64,000 nt of DNA from Stomoxys calcitrans (lineage: Eukaryota > Arthropoda > Insecta > Diptera > Muscidae), in NCBI RefSeq assembly GCF_963082655.1, contig NC_081553.1, positions 205,398,897 through 205,462,896 of the forward strand, written 5' to 3'. A program made the translations under genes and the position numbers. Position 1 is the first letter of the stretch; every line of letters begins with the position of its first letter. The notes under the pieces were generated by a model. The model saw nothing but the letters and a program-made list of their open reading frames with translations, was not told the DNA's origin and searched no databases. Of the stretch, positions 32,733 to 45,612 are shown piece by piece.

Positions 32733-33047
32733 TCCAAATCACTGTCCCAAATTTCAGCAAAATCTGATAATAAATGTGGCGTTTGTGGGTCTAAGACCTT
32801 AAATCGGCGGATCTGTTAATATGGGGGCTATATCAATGTATAGTCCGATATATCCCATCTTCCAACTTCACCTGCCTATGGAGCTATGCAAAGTTTCAGC
32901 TCACTATCTCTATTTTTAAAGACTGTTTTGGATTTCAACAGACGGAGGGTCACGGGTAGATCGTCCTAAAATTTATAGAGTCGGGAATGATTATTTCGAT
33001 GTGTTGCAAACGGAATGACAAAATGAATATACCCCCATCCTTCGGTG

Positions 33048-33835
33048 GTGCTGAAGTGGTAGCTACCTTGAGGATCCATAGTTACGGATTTCGGCCATGG
33101 TACTTCACTTATACCGAGGAAGTCTAGGTTGTAGTTTGACATCTCGTTCTGGATATGGTAAAGTCTCGATGCCACGGAGACTTTTGACGTTCCATGTTCC
33201 AATAATAAACCGTGTTATGAATCCATAGGTCGTTATGGGGGTTGTCAGTTCCATTATTTCTTGTTACTGATTCTGTAATCGTGATATTGGGTTGCCCAAA
33301 AAGTAATTGCGGATTTTTTAAAAGAAAGTAAATGCATTTTTAATAAAACTTTGAATGAACTTTAATCAAATATACTTTTTTTAAACCTTTTTTCTGAAGC
33401 AAGCTAAAAGTAACAGCTGATAACTGACAGAAGAAAGAATGCAATTACAGAGTCACAAGGTGTGAAAAAATTTGTCAACGCCGACTATATGAAAAATCCG
33501 CAATTACTTTTTGGGCAACCAATATTTTTAGGTTGATGGCAGATTGGGCCATCGTATCGGTGCCTAATGTTGGGGCTGCCAGCGACCCACTAGGATGGGC
33601 TTTCTTGATGGTGAATCTTTTGAAGATCTGCGAGCGCCACCGTTAGCCGTTTCCTTTGGCTCATCCGCTGTCGACCCTATGCAGGAACCCATTGTGATCA
33701 TATACGTATGCTTGCAAGCGGGACACCCCCTGCTTGTGCTAACTAATTTCTGAGGTACCCGTCATATAAGATTAGCTTTCCCTATTACACCACCTGGGGA
33801 GGCGTCCGATGGGAGAAATAGCATGGAACTTCGCA
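33048..33835 (-). pseudogene. LINE-B 5' part: endonuclease start and upstream region, split by MITE-W
   Basis: On the minus strand, 33235-33055 reads ITTYGFIT...YWNMEHGTSKVSVASRL followed by MSNYNLDFLGISEVPW. This corresponds to the start of an APE-type endonuclease (the TWNVRTL...LGLSEVRW pattern). Upstream, 33835-33523 gives GSTADEPKETANGGARRS and PILVGRWQPQH, typical of sequence preceding that domain. A MITE-W sits between the two halves with a TA duplication. I assign it to LINE-B by pattern; the RT is absent here. It is non-functional. Confidence 0.65.
33287..33522 (-). mobile_element. MITE-W, complete
   Basis: 236 bp with ~31 bp terminal inverted repeats (ttgggttgcccaaaaagtaa...; right end ...tactttttgggcaacc). 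The TA target duplication is at 33285-33286 and 33523-33524. TA targets and short TIRs fit a Tc1/mariner-type non-autonomous element; the source transposase is not in this window. Confidence 0.92.
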
Positions 33836-33895
33836 GGGAAATGCGATCCATGGAGGATACATAACTTTCGGCCCGGCCAAATTTACTTTACTTTA
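33836..33895 (+). mobile_element. DL2 3' end, solo relic
   Basis: Contains gaaatgcgatccatggagga, tacataactttcggcccggc and caaatttactttactt, matching the DL2 ending with a decayed second hairpin arm. Confidence 0.75.
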
Positions 33896-34795
33896 GTAAG
33901 GCTAAGCAGTTCAAGGATAGTTTATCCGTATGTTCTTTAAAAATCAACTTAGTTCTTTTCATTTCACTTAATACTCGCCCATTATTTGTTTTTGTTCCCC
34001 GTTGCCTAAAGAAATGCAAATTATATAATTATAAGTCCACAATCTGTCATTCCATATCCTTTTCCGTGCAACATGCAACATAAGTTAGCTAAAGTTTTTG
34101 TTGTCCTCTTTAAAATATACCATTGTTGTTGTATGCATATCTCCTGCTGGCATGTTGCTAAATAGCCGCCTCGATTCCTGGAAGGAGGCAAAAGTGCCAA
34201 AGGATTTTCAAGTTGTATCGTTTCTATTTCCCTTCAGTTTATATCGTTTTATTTTATGCACGAAAGTGTTCACTCTGGAAAATGAGAGAGTGTGTAGTGC
34301 ATGTGTATATGTGTGTTTGGAGTGTTTGATTTTGTTTACCCAGTGCACTACTAACTATAGAACAAAGTTTTCATAACAAATTCGAATTTATAGTTTTTGG
34401 TTTTTTTGTTTTAGACTCACTTATTTTTCGTTATATTTTCTTTACTTTGGGTTTATTCTTAGCAAGAACAACAACACAACTTGGTAACAGCATGCAACGT
34501 TATCAATGGCAAATGAAAGTAAGGCATAAGGCATTAAGGATCTTTGGCTAAAGCCGAATTCTGAGATGTTTTCTTTTACCATAAGCCAAAGGAATCCGGC
34601 TGCATTTTGTTTCACACTGACACTGCCATCACAAAGTTTCTATGGCTTAAGCCAAGTTCTTGGCAAGTGTTGGCGTTGCGGTAAGCAGCTCACTCTTGTT
34701 AGTCTCGAGTATGGTGTGACTTTCTGGAAGTTGCTGTTGCTGCCTTAGTCTTTCTGTTGTCCCTTCAATTGAGATTCTTAGATTTGTGGATGCTG
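33896..34795. other. Unassigned, apparently single-copy DNA
   Basis: No domain-bearing frame. It includes a near-repeat (ttggctaaagccgaattc, atggcttaagccaagttc) at 34544 and 34643 and a short GT-rich stretch. No gene supported. Confidence 0.35.
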
Positions 34796-35610
34796 TTTTT
34801 ATACCCACTACCATAGGAAGGGGGTATACTAATCTAGTCATTCCGTATGTAACACCTCGAAATATTGATCTGGGATTCCATAAGGTATTCTTGATCGTCT
34901 CGAAATTCTGATTCGAACTAGCCATGTCCGTTCGTCCGTCCGCCAGTCCGCCGTCCGTCTGTCGAAATCACAATAGCGGTCGAACACGTAAAGCTAGCCA
35001 ATTGAAATTTGCCATATATGCTTAATATTGATGTAGGTCGCTGAAAATTGAAAATGGGCCATATCGGTTCAGATTCAGATATAGCTCCCACATAAACCGA
35101 TCTCTCGATTTGACTTCTTGAGCCCTGTAAGCCGCAATTCTTGTTCGATTTGGCTGAAATTTTGCATGTAGTGTTCTGTTCTGACTTCCAACAACTGTGG
35201 CAAGTACGGTCAAAATTGGTAAAGAACCTGATATAGCTCCCTTATAAACCGATCTTCCGATTTGATTTCTTAAGCCCAAAGAAGCCTCAATTTTATACGA
35301 TTTGGTTGAAATTTTGCACATAGTATTCCGTTATGACTCCCAACTTCGGAGCCAATTACGGTCCAAATCGGCCCAAAACCTGATATAGCTCCCATATAAA
35401 CCGATCTCCCGATTTGACTTCCTGAGCCCCCTGGAGGCCGCAATTTTCACCCGATTTGGCTGAAAATTTGTCTGTTATGACTCCCAACAACTATGCCACG
35501 TGGGTTTCAAATCGGTCAAGAACATGATATAGCTCCCATATTTTATTAGAATCCATGGTGGTGGGTTCCCAAGATTCGGCTCAGTCGAACTTAGCACGCT
35601 TTTACTTGTT
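34796..35610 (+). mobile_element. DL2b DINE-like element, short complete copy
   Basis: The 5' end is tatacccactaccataggaa, the core ggtattcttgatcgtctcga, then actagccatgtccgttcgtc and a GTCY tract. About three units follow (gatatagctcccatataaac; cgatttgacttc). The 3' end is gaatccatggtggtgggttc, ccaagattcggctcagtcga and acgcttttacttgtt at 35610. The next element begins at once. Confidence 0.9.
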
Positions 35611-37460
<1,850 letters not shown>

Positions 37461-37758
37461 TTTGCTATAGCCAAGGCAAATCAGGAATATTACAATGTTT
37501 GTTGGCATAATCTTAAAGTTTACAGAAATTTTCCACATTAACAAATAAGCTTTTTGAATTCTATACAAGATGTTGGCCAGCGGCTAGAGCAACTTATGTT
37601 GAATTTTCCCCAGAAATTTTCTGCTTTAACTCATTAATTGTAAATCAACCCCTTACACTCAGCGGATCTTAGAGGGAAAGAATCTTCATGTCATAGTAGA
37701 GAAAACTATCGCACCCAAACTGATAAAGAGAAATCGTATAAAAAACTTAACATATGCA

Positions 37759-37989
37759 TTGGGTTGCCCAAAAAGTAATTGCGGATTTTTTAAAAGAAAG
37801 TAAATGCATTTTTAATAAAACTTAGAATGAACTTCAATCAAATATACTTTTTTACACTTTTTTTCTAAAGCAAGCTAAAATTAACAGCTGATAACAGACA
37901 GAAGAAAGAATTCAATTACAGAGTCACAAGCTGTGAAAAAATTTGTCAACGGCGACTATATAAAAAAACCGCAATTACTTTTTGGGCAG
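37759..37989 (-). mobile_element. MITE-W, right tip lost
   Basis: Left TIR ttgggttgcccaaaaagtaa, body as in the 33.3 kb copy (gctaaaattaacagctgata). The right TIR breaks after ttactttttgggca, where gagggtttattc follows. Confidence 0.9.
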
Positions 37990-38970
37990 AGGGTTTATTC
38001 AGCCCGCAACTTACTGCATTTTTATTTATTTTTTTTTTTGTGTGACCTCCTCAACTTACTGAGCTGTATGTCGGGTGTTGATTTTCTCTACTATGACTGC
38101 TTCTTATATCGCCATTTATGCTATCGAACACTGCATAGCTGTTTATTTATTGTAATTCAAATTTTTTGTCACTGCTCTTTCGCCTATGGTTAGTTGGGGG
38201 CTGCTCTGAAGATGCAGAGAAGTTTGTAAATATTGAACTTCTCTTCTTCTCTTCCATTGACGTTGTCAGTTTGGGGATTTCTAGTTGTTGTTAGCCTTTG
38301 CGAAATATTTTCGACTTCTTCTTTCACTTGAACTAATTTGGCTTCCTCCAGCAAGAGGATTACCACAAATATTTGGTTTTTTAAATGAAAACTTTGCCAT
38401 TTGTTCTAAGGCATTCTTAGCACACCAGCAGCATCGCAAGGCATCTTTGGAGCTGGAAGCTTTCTGCCAAAGCGAATGTGGTCTGTAGCAGACGGACAAA
38501 AATGCAAAACATTTAAACAATTCAATGTAAAGAACGCATTTTTTCAGAAGAAATTTTGCTCTCTTAAGTTTGCTTTGCTTTTATTTTTTTTTTCTAGGAG
38601 GAAGGGAACGTAAGTTTGCCATTGTCTTTTTTTTTTTTTGCTCATACATCTTCCAGCCTTACTGACAAAGTAAAGTTTAGAATTCTATTTCGTTTTTAAA
38701 TAGATTCAACAGAGTCTCTTTGCTATTTCTTAGAATATATGTGTGTTCACTTAAGTGTATGTGAGAGACTATGGGCAAATGTGTGTCGTAGTTCTGAATA
38801 TTTGTCATGTTGCTGCAGTCTACTTATATGTATGTGTGTGTGTGTTAGTGAACTCGTGTATTCTGGGCAAAGTTTAATTTTAGCTTCTTCCTTTTACTTG
38901 TATGTGGTGCATATATTTTTAAAGATTTTTACATAAACAGGTTCTTGTGAAACCATGGGCGATATAGTGC
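37990..38970. other. Unassigned DNA, T-rich
   Basis: Several T homopolymers (38024-38038, 38583-38595, 38628-38640) and a (TG)n at 38828-38844. No supportable exon. Confidence 0.35.
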
Positions 38971-39020
38971 AATTTTTATACCCTACACCACTTCTGTGGC
39001 AAGGGTTATTATGACTTGGT
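38971..39020 (+). mobile_element. DL3 5' end, solo relic
   Basis: The sequence tataccctacaccacttctg, then gcaagggttattatgactt, matches the DL3 5' terminal inverted repeat. Nothing further of the element remains. Short LINE-A-like cgtaataggtcatta occurs at 39147. Confidence 0.6.
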
Positions 39021-39165
39021 GCGAATTCCCCTCCTGATGGCAGGGAAATTTGAAGTGGTTCTTATCCACTAACCATGACCATCAAGAACCGTTGAGTGGA
39101 GCGAACGTTTTGTTATTTCACTCCGCAAGAATTTTCCTGTAACTCGTAATAGGTCATTATTTTTA

Positions 39166-40463
39166 TACCCACCACCGAAGTATGGGGGTATATTCATTTT
39201 GTCATTCCGTTTGCAACACATCGAAATATCCATTTCCGACCCTATAAAGAATAAATATTCTTGATCAGCGTAAAAATCTAAGACGATCTAGCCATGTCCG
39301 TCCGTCTGTCTGTTGAAATCACGCTACAGTCTTTAAAAATAGAGATATTGAGCTGAAATTTTGCACAGATTGTTTTTTTGTCCATAAGCAGGTTAAGTTC
39401 GAAGATGGGCCATATCTGACTATATCTTGATATAGCCCCCATATAGACCGATCGGCCGATTTAGCGTCTTAGGCCCATAAAAGCCACATTTATTATCCGA
39501 TTTTTTTGAATTTTGGGACAGTGAGTTGTGTTAGGCCCTTCGACACCCTTTGTCAATATCGCACAGATCGGTTCAGATTTGGATATAGCTGCCATATAGA
39601 TCGATCCTCCGATTTATGGTGTAAGGCACATGATAGCCACATTCATTATCCGATTTTGCTGAAATTTGGGACAGTGAGATGTGTTAGGCCCTTTGACATA
39701 TTTCTTCAATTTGGTCCAGATCGGTTCAAATTTGCATATAGCTGCCATATAGACCGATTTCTTGATTTATGGTTTTGGACCCATAAAATGCTCATTTATT
39801 GCCCGATGTCCCCGAAATTTGGAACAGTGAGTTATGTTAAGCCCCTTGACATACTTCTGCAATATCGCACAGATCGGTCCAGATTTGGATATAGCTGACA
39901 TATAGACCGATATCTAGGTTTTAGGTTTTGGGGCCATAAAAGACGCATTTATTGTCCGATGTCGCTGAAATTTGAGACAGTGAGTTTGGTTAGGCTCTTC
40001 GACGTCCTTCTTCAATTTTGCCCAGATCGGTCCAGATTTGAATATAGCTGCCATATAGACCGATCTCTCGATTTAAGGTTTAGGGCCCATAAAAGAGGCA
40101 TTTATTGTCCGATTTCGCCGAAATTTGGGACAGTGCTTAGTGTTAGGCTCTTCGACATGTTTATGCAACTTGGCCCAAATCGGTTCAGATTTGGATATAG
40201 CTGCCATGTAGACCGATATCTCGATTTAAAGTCTTGGCCACATAAAATGCGCATTTATAATCCGATTTCACTGAAATTTGACACAGTGGCTTATGTTCGG
40301 TTTTTCGACATCCGTGTCGTATATAGTTCAGATCGGTATGAGGTATATGAGTATAAGGTATGAAATTTTCACCGAATTTTGATGAAAGGTGGTTTACATA
40401 TATACCCGAGGTGGTGGGCATCCAAAGTTCGGCCCGGCCGAACTTAACGCCTTTTTACTTGTT
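39166..40463 (+). mobile_element. DL1 DINE-like element, complete
   Basis: The 5' end is tatacccaccaccgaagtat, the core attcttgatcagcgtaaaaa, then gatctagccatgtccgtccg and tctgtctgttg. Seven units of ~154 bp follow (gttcagatttggatatagct; cccgatgtccccgaaatttg). The 3' end is tatacccgaggtggtgggca, ttcggcccggccgaacttaa and cgcctttttacttgtt at 40463. The unit length near 153 bp keeps a frame open for 130 codons, which is not evidence of a gene. Confidence 0.94.
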
Positions 40464-41560
40464 GGAGGAAAAATTTAAGTCACTCAAGCATAGCTGCAAT
40501 AGGGGTATGCATTAGGCGGTTGATGATCTGCGTATGTTTTCAGTGGAGCGACAGAACTAGAGCCCGGAACTAGGCTTAGAATGGACACCATAGACCCAAC
40601 TGCTACGGTGCTGGTATCAGGCCATACCATGCTGTCTGCTACTGAAACCTCGACTGGTGGAGCGGCTGCTCCAGGCTCCACTAGCCGACAGACGACTGGT
40701 CAGCGGGGGCTTTTGACGAAATACACCTGGTTCGAGTCTCAAGGACGAGGCCGAACCTATTCTTTCTTCGCATGCCTATAATTTGCCTAGGCCATCGGCC
40801 TTCCCCAGCACACCAACAGGCTCTTTAAGAGGTTGGAATAATAGAAGACGCATCGCTCTCAGGTTTATTGAGAGGCTTGACGCGAATGATGCTTAGACTC
40901 TCACTAATAGGGAGAGAGACACCCTAAATTGGGCTAGGGAATTCGTTGCACAGGCTACCCCAAAGGAGGCCACAGTAGCGCAGAGGTTAGCATGTCCGCC
41001 TATGAAGCTGAACGCTTCAAATGCTGGCAACATTTGTGAGGTACAATGCCATGTAAAACTTCTCTCCAAAGAGGTGTCGCACTGCGGCACGCCGTTCGGA
41101 CTTGGCTATAAAAAGGAGGCCCCTTATCATTGAGCTTAAACTTGAATCGGACTGCACTCATGGATAGGTGAGAAGTATGCCCCTGTTCCTTAGTGGAATG
41201 TTCATGGACAAAATATGCAATATATGTCTACCTCAAAGACTACTCGTTTAAATTCGGAAACTGCACCGCAGTCAGCCAAAAGGCTGCAGACACCTGGAGG
41301 GCATCTCATGCCTAAAAGAACAAGGGCAAACAATAGTAAGATGGGTCCAAGAACCTTTGCTAATGTCGCTAGGACCAGTTGGTGATAACAGTTGTTGACA
41401 GGGAAGAAAAACAGGGCTGCATACCCTCGACTGTCACAGATCTCCCAACGAGATGCCCGAACAGTTCAAAATTCACCTGTTCTGGGTGCCGGGCCACGGA
41501 GATATCGCTTGAAATTTTTGAGCGGACGAACTTGCGACACTGGTAGCTACCTAACACAGG
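40464..41560 (+). pseudogene. LINE-A ORF1 (gag) fragments joined to RNase H
   Basis: 40577-40960 encodes a Thr/Ser-rich start (MDTIDPTATVLVSGHTM) and NNRRRIALRFIERLDANDA, an ORF1-like segment with stops and a frameshift. A SINE splits it. It resumes at 41228 (RLQTPGGHLMPKRTRAN; PRTFANVARTS; VVDREEKQGCIP), resembling the region leading into the DUF4780-type domain. At about 41420 it passes directly into RNase H (EMPEQFKIHLFWVPGHGDIA), so most of ORF1 and all of the RT are deleted. Dead. Confidence 0.7.
40966..41227 (+). mobile_element. tRNA-derived SINE, near complete, with target duplication
   Basis: The head has agtagcgcagaggttagcat and a damaged B-box region (gcttcaaatgctggc). The body is gtaaaacttctctccaaaga, ggtgtcgcactgcggcacgc and ggccccttatcattgagctt, with the 3' end gttcatggacaaaatatgca. 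It is flanked by ctaccccaaag (40955-40965) and ctacctcaaag (41228-41238), an 11 bp duplication with one mismatch. It interrupts LINE-A ORF1. Confidence 0.9.
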
Positions 41561-41564
41561 ACGT

Positions 41565-41944
41565 TAAAGTCACGAACAGTCTTGCAGTGTAAGAAGGAGA
41601 TTAATGCCTTCTCTGAGGATGGCTTCGTTTGGGTGGCGGGCCATAACGGAGTAAGGGAAAATGAAAGGACAGCTGATTTGGCGGTGAAGGCCAGAGGCCA
41701 GTAAACTTGGTTAACCCGAGGCCTTTTGGGTCGACGCAGTCCGAGTTAAGGTCGTGGGCGACATGAACCAACTTGGGGGAGTGGCATTGGAAACATTTAA
41801 GGATTTTGTAAGTAGCATGGAATTCCTAACTTAAAATTTATAGTTTTTAGAGCGCACAACAAACCGATTAATGGCTTATGTGTATGTCCATAGTGGCATG
41901 AAGCGGATTAATATCAGCGCCCTCTTTTCAACCTTACCTAACCT
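41565..41944 (+). pseudogene. Non-LTR RNase H fragment of another family
   Basis: CRKEINAFSEDGFVWVAGHN, then GVRENERTADLAVKARGQ, gives the end of an RNase H domain (V.GH..V..NE.AD.LA pattern). It differs from LINE-A in sequence. The 3' end is ttaccta acctaaccc at about 41930. The family is unresolved. Confidence 0.65.
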
Positions 41945-42137
41945 AACCCAATGCTGGCTACATTTGTAAGACATCCTGCCATGTTACAACTTCTTTATAA
42001 AGTGGTGGCGCTATGCGGCGCGCCGTTCGGACTTGGTATTAAAAAAGGCCCCTTATCATTGAGCTGAAACTTTAATCGGACTGCACTCATTGACATGGGA
42101 AGTATCCCCTGTTCCTTAATGGAATGTTCATGGGACA
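41945..42137 (+). mobile_element. SINE body, head missing
   Basis: It starts at caatgctggctacatttgta and continues ggtggcgctatgcggcgcgc, ggccccttatcattgagctg and gttccttaatggaatgttca. Same family as 40966-41227, more diverged. The tRNA-like head is absent and LINE tail sequence lies immediately upstream. Confidence 0.85.
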
Positions 42138-42338
42138 TTTAGTATTTAGTAGTATCAGTGCCAATTTCAAGCGGATACCTTAATTCGTGATTTCGACAGA
42201 CGGACGGACACACACATCTAGATCGACTCAGACTGTCGAGACGATCAAGAATATGGGGTCCCAGATCAATATTTCGAGGTGTTACAAACGTTATGACCAT
42301 ATTCGTATGCCCCCCATTCAATGGTGGTGGGTAAACTA
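42138..42338 (-). mobile_element. DL2b 5' end, truncated
   Basis: Contains atttcgacagacggacggac, tagatcgactcagactgtcg, agacgatcaagaatatgggg, cccagatcaatatttcgagg and the reversed end ccattcaatggtggtgggta. The array and hairpin end are gone. Confidence 0.8.
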
Positions 42339-43651
42339 AAGAATTTGTCAAAAAATAATAATTGGATCGTATCGTAGATCGTATACTGCCATAAGGTAAT
42401 GAAATGGTTGCTCGCACCTCTAATCGATAATTGTCTACCAAACTGGTATTGTCGGGAGAACCAATTGTCCAACGAATATGTTATAGAAAATGTCATGGTG
42501 ATTTTTCGTTCTCTGGTTTCGTTCTTTTAATAAAGCGCTGATATTTGCATCCATCCTTTCCGAAATCCTTCGTTCCTACCGTAATTTTGATGAACCATCT
42601 TGCTTTCGTGTTTCTTGTGCTCCTGTTTTCTGTCAATTTGTCGTCGTTCGTTCCATGCTCTGTCCTTCTTTTATCTGCGTATTATTCATCCTTTCGTTAA
42701 CCAGCGGTCTTAACTATGGAATCTCTTCAAATCACTATAATTAAGAGTTAGCGATTGCCAAGTTACAAGTTCACTTTCTTTGCAATTAAAGCGAAAATGC
42801 CCTTAGATATTTTGGTTAATTATTTTGCCATGAGTTTACAATGCAGTTGTACATCCAACAAAAATGCAAAGGGCGTTTTCTCTCTCTCAAAATCTTAACA
42901 ATGCCAACAACCATTCGCGTGCTAACCCGATTTCCATGAAAACTGAAAATCTATTCAGAATTTTCGTGAAAATTTCCGTTTATGTGAGCAGTTGTCATTT
43001 TCAACAGTTTCCTGTGGTTCCTAGCTGCGCCATGGTGGCTCCATCATCTCTGACCGTAGTGAACATTTCAGTGAACAAATGAGCCTCGAGGCTTTGGTTA
43101 CGGATGTGAAAGGTGAATTATGCAAGTGACGCTTGAGTGAGATACAAAGTGAGTTTTTGTAGAGAAATGAAAAGGGACTGTGCTGAAACAGAGACAAGAA
43201 GAATGTCATTCATTTGTCATGTACATTGGACGCACATGCTCATGGCGCGTGTGACCGATGTTCTCCAACCACCTATGATGGGACGTGATATAAGTGTAAT
43301 AAAATCTTAATAAGAGCCGAATTCAAATGAAATTTCCATAAACAGAGGATTTTGGGGGGAATTTTTTGCGATTAAAGTTTCGGAATAGATGAAAACTTTT
43401 GACCACGTTCCCCACCCCACCCGACCCGCTATGTGACGACGCTAGTTGTCACATTGTTATTTTTGTTCCAATTAATCTTAAATCATTTAGATGTTAGATG
43501 AGATACGTGATATTAAGATGTGCTTGCATGTTATTGGGATGGTAACCATATGTGAAGAAGCTGTTGATTAGGAATTTGCAGCACTTTGTAACCTAGGCAA
43601 TTTCGAAACATCATCAATTTGGTACGGAAACAGTTAAATCCATAACAAGTG
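42339..43651. other. Unassigned, apparently single-copy DNA
   Basis: Longest frames are under 100 codons and lack motifs. Base composition is less A/T-rich than nearby spacer, and a C-rich stretch (ccccaccccacccgacccgc) lies at 43411. No gene supported. Confidence 0.35.
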
Positions 43652-43722
43652 GAAATGTACTAAGTTCGGCTGGGCCGAATTTTAGAGGTAACCACCACCA
43701 TAGATTCTGCAATTTTTTTTTT
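43652..43722 (-). mobile_element. DL2b-type 3' end, solo relic
   Basis: The sequence aacaagtggaaatgtactaa, ttcggctgggccgaatttta and accaccaccatagattctgc is a DL2b hairpin end in reverse, followed by a T-run. Confidence 0.75.
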
Positions 43723-43968
43723 TTTTTAGCCTTATTTATTCAGTTTTTATGCCCTCCACCATACGATAGGGTTATACCAATTTCGTCATTCCGTTTGTAA
43801 CATATCGAAATATTAATCTCAGACCCAACAAAGTATACATATTCGTGATCGCCTTGACATTTCAAGTCGATGTAACTTGTCCGTCCATCAGTTCGTCTGT
43901 AGAAAGTACGACAAATTTTGAAGGAATGAAGGTAGGCGCATGAAATTTTGCTCAAATATTTTCTATTA

Positions 43969-45612
43969 TTGGGTTGCCCAAAAAGTAATTGCGGATTTTT
44001 CATATAGTCGGCGTTGACAAATTTTTTCACAGCTTGTGACTCTGTAATTGCATTCTTTCTTCTGTCAGTTATCAGCTGTTACTTTTAGCTTAGAAAACAA
44101 GTAAAAAGGCGTTAAGTTCGGCCGGGCCGAACTTTGGATACCCACCACCTCGGGTATATATGTAAACCACCTTTCATCAAAATTCGGTAAAAATTTCATA
44201 CCTTATACTCATATACCTCATACCGATCTGAACTATATACGACACGCATGTCGAAAAGCCGAACATAAGTCACTGTGTCAAATTTCAGTGAAATCGGATT
44301 ATAAATGCGCCTTTTATGGGGCCAAGACTTTAAATCGAGATATCGGCCTACATGGCAGCTATATCCAAATCTGGACCGATTTGGGCCAAGTTGCATAAAC
44401 ATGTCGAAGAGCCTAACACTAAGCACTGTCCCAAATTTCGGCGCAATCGGACAATAAATGCCTTTTTTTTTTGGGCCCTAAACCTTAAATCCAGAGATCG
44501 GTCTATATGGCAGCTATATTCAAATCTGGACCGATCTGGGCAAAATTGAAGAAGGACGTCGAAGAGCCTAACCAAACTCACTGTCTCAAATTTCAGCGAC
44601 AGCGGACAATAAATGCGTCTTTTACGGCCCCAAAACCTAAAACCTAGATATCGGTCTATATGGCAGCTTTATCCAAATCTAGACCGATCTGTGCGATATT
44701 GCAGAAGTATGTCAAGGGGCTTAAATTAACTCACTGTTCCAAATTTCGGCGACATCGGGCAATAAATGAGCATTTTATGGGCCCAAAACCATAAATCAAG
44801 AAATCGGTCTATATGGCAGCTATATCCAAATTTGAACCGATCTGGACCAAATTGAAAAAGGCCTAACACAACTCACTGTCCCAAATTTCAGCAAAATCGG
44901 ATAATGAATGTGGCTATTAAGGGCCTTATACCATAAATCGGAAGATCGGTCTATATGGCAGCTATATCCAAATCTGAACCGATCTGGACCAAATTAAAAA
45001 AATAAGTCAAAGGGCCTAACACAACTCACTGTCCCAAATTTCAGCGAAATCGGATAATAAATGTGGCTTTTATGGGCCTTAGACCATAAATCGGAGGATC
45101 GGTCTATATGGCAGCTATATCCAAATCTGAACCGATCTGAGCCAAATTGGCAAAGGATGTCGAAGGGCCTAACAAAACTCACTGTCCCAAATTTCAACAA
45201 AATCGGATAATAAATGTAGCTTTTATGGGTCTAAGACCCTAAATCGGCGGATCGGTCTATATGGGGGCTATATCAAGATATAGTCCGATATAGCCCATCT
45301 TCGAACTTAACCTGCTTATGAACAAAAAAAGAATCTGTGCAAAATTTCAGCTCAATATCTCTATTTTTAAAGACTGTAGCGTGATTTCAACAGACAGACG
45401 GACAGACGGACGGACATGGCTAGATCGTCTTAGATTTTCACGCTGATCAAGAATATATATACTTTATTGGGTCGGAAATGGATATTTCGATGTGTTGCAA
45501 ACGGAATGACAAAATGAATATACCCCCATCCTTCGGTGGTGGGTATAAAAAGTGTAAAAAAAGTATATTTACTTTCTTTTAGAAAATCCGCAATTACTTT
45601 TTGGGCAACCCA
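43969..45612 (+). mobile_element. MITE-W split by a DL1 insertion, middle layer of nest
   Basis: The left half (43969-44096) has the TIR and catatagtcggcgttgac through gttacttttagctt. The right half (45551-45612) is agtgtaaaaaaagtatattt, then ccgcaattactttttggg and caaccca. The TA duplication is at 43967-43968 and 45613-45614. The right half has a small internal deletion between two attt repeats. The DL1 element lies in its A-run. Confidence 0.92.
44097..45550 (-). mobile_element. DL1 DINE-like element, complete, inner layer of nest
   Basis: The hairpin end is caagtaaaaaggcgttaagt and ggccgggccgaactttgg. Seven or eight units of ~154 bp follow, then the core (caacagacagacggacagac at 45389; gatcaagaatatatatactt) and the reversed TATACCC end cccccatccttcggtggtgg at 45523-45542, then gtataaaa. 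MITE-W flanks define both ends to within the shared A-run. Confidence 0.95.

Larger units (their letters stand above)
28515..33047 (-). mobile_element. DL1 DINE-like element, outer layer of a three-level nest
   Basis: The hairpin end (gttaagttcggtcgggccga) is at 28519, then the ccaccacctcgggtaaatac block and about nine array units to 30140. The array resumes at 32733 (caaatcactgtcccaaattt) and runs through the core (caacagacggagg, damaged) to the TATACCC end in reverse at about 33020-33047 (cccccatccttcggtggtg). The intervening 2.6 kb is family G carrying DL2. The outer element alone is about 1.9 kb, the expected size for DL1. Confidence 0.87.

Noticed and set aside
33900..34795. Candidate small secreted protein near 34098-34376
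   Set aside because: The frame begins in A/T-rich spacer, lacks conserved features and has no homologue that I recognise.
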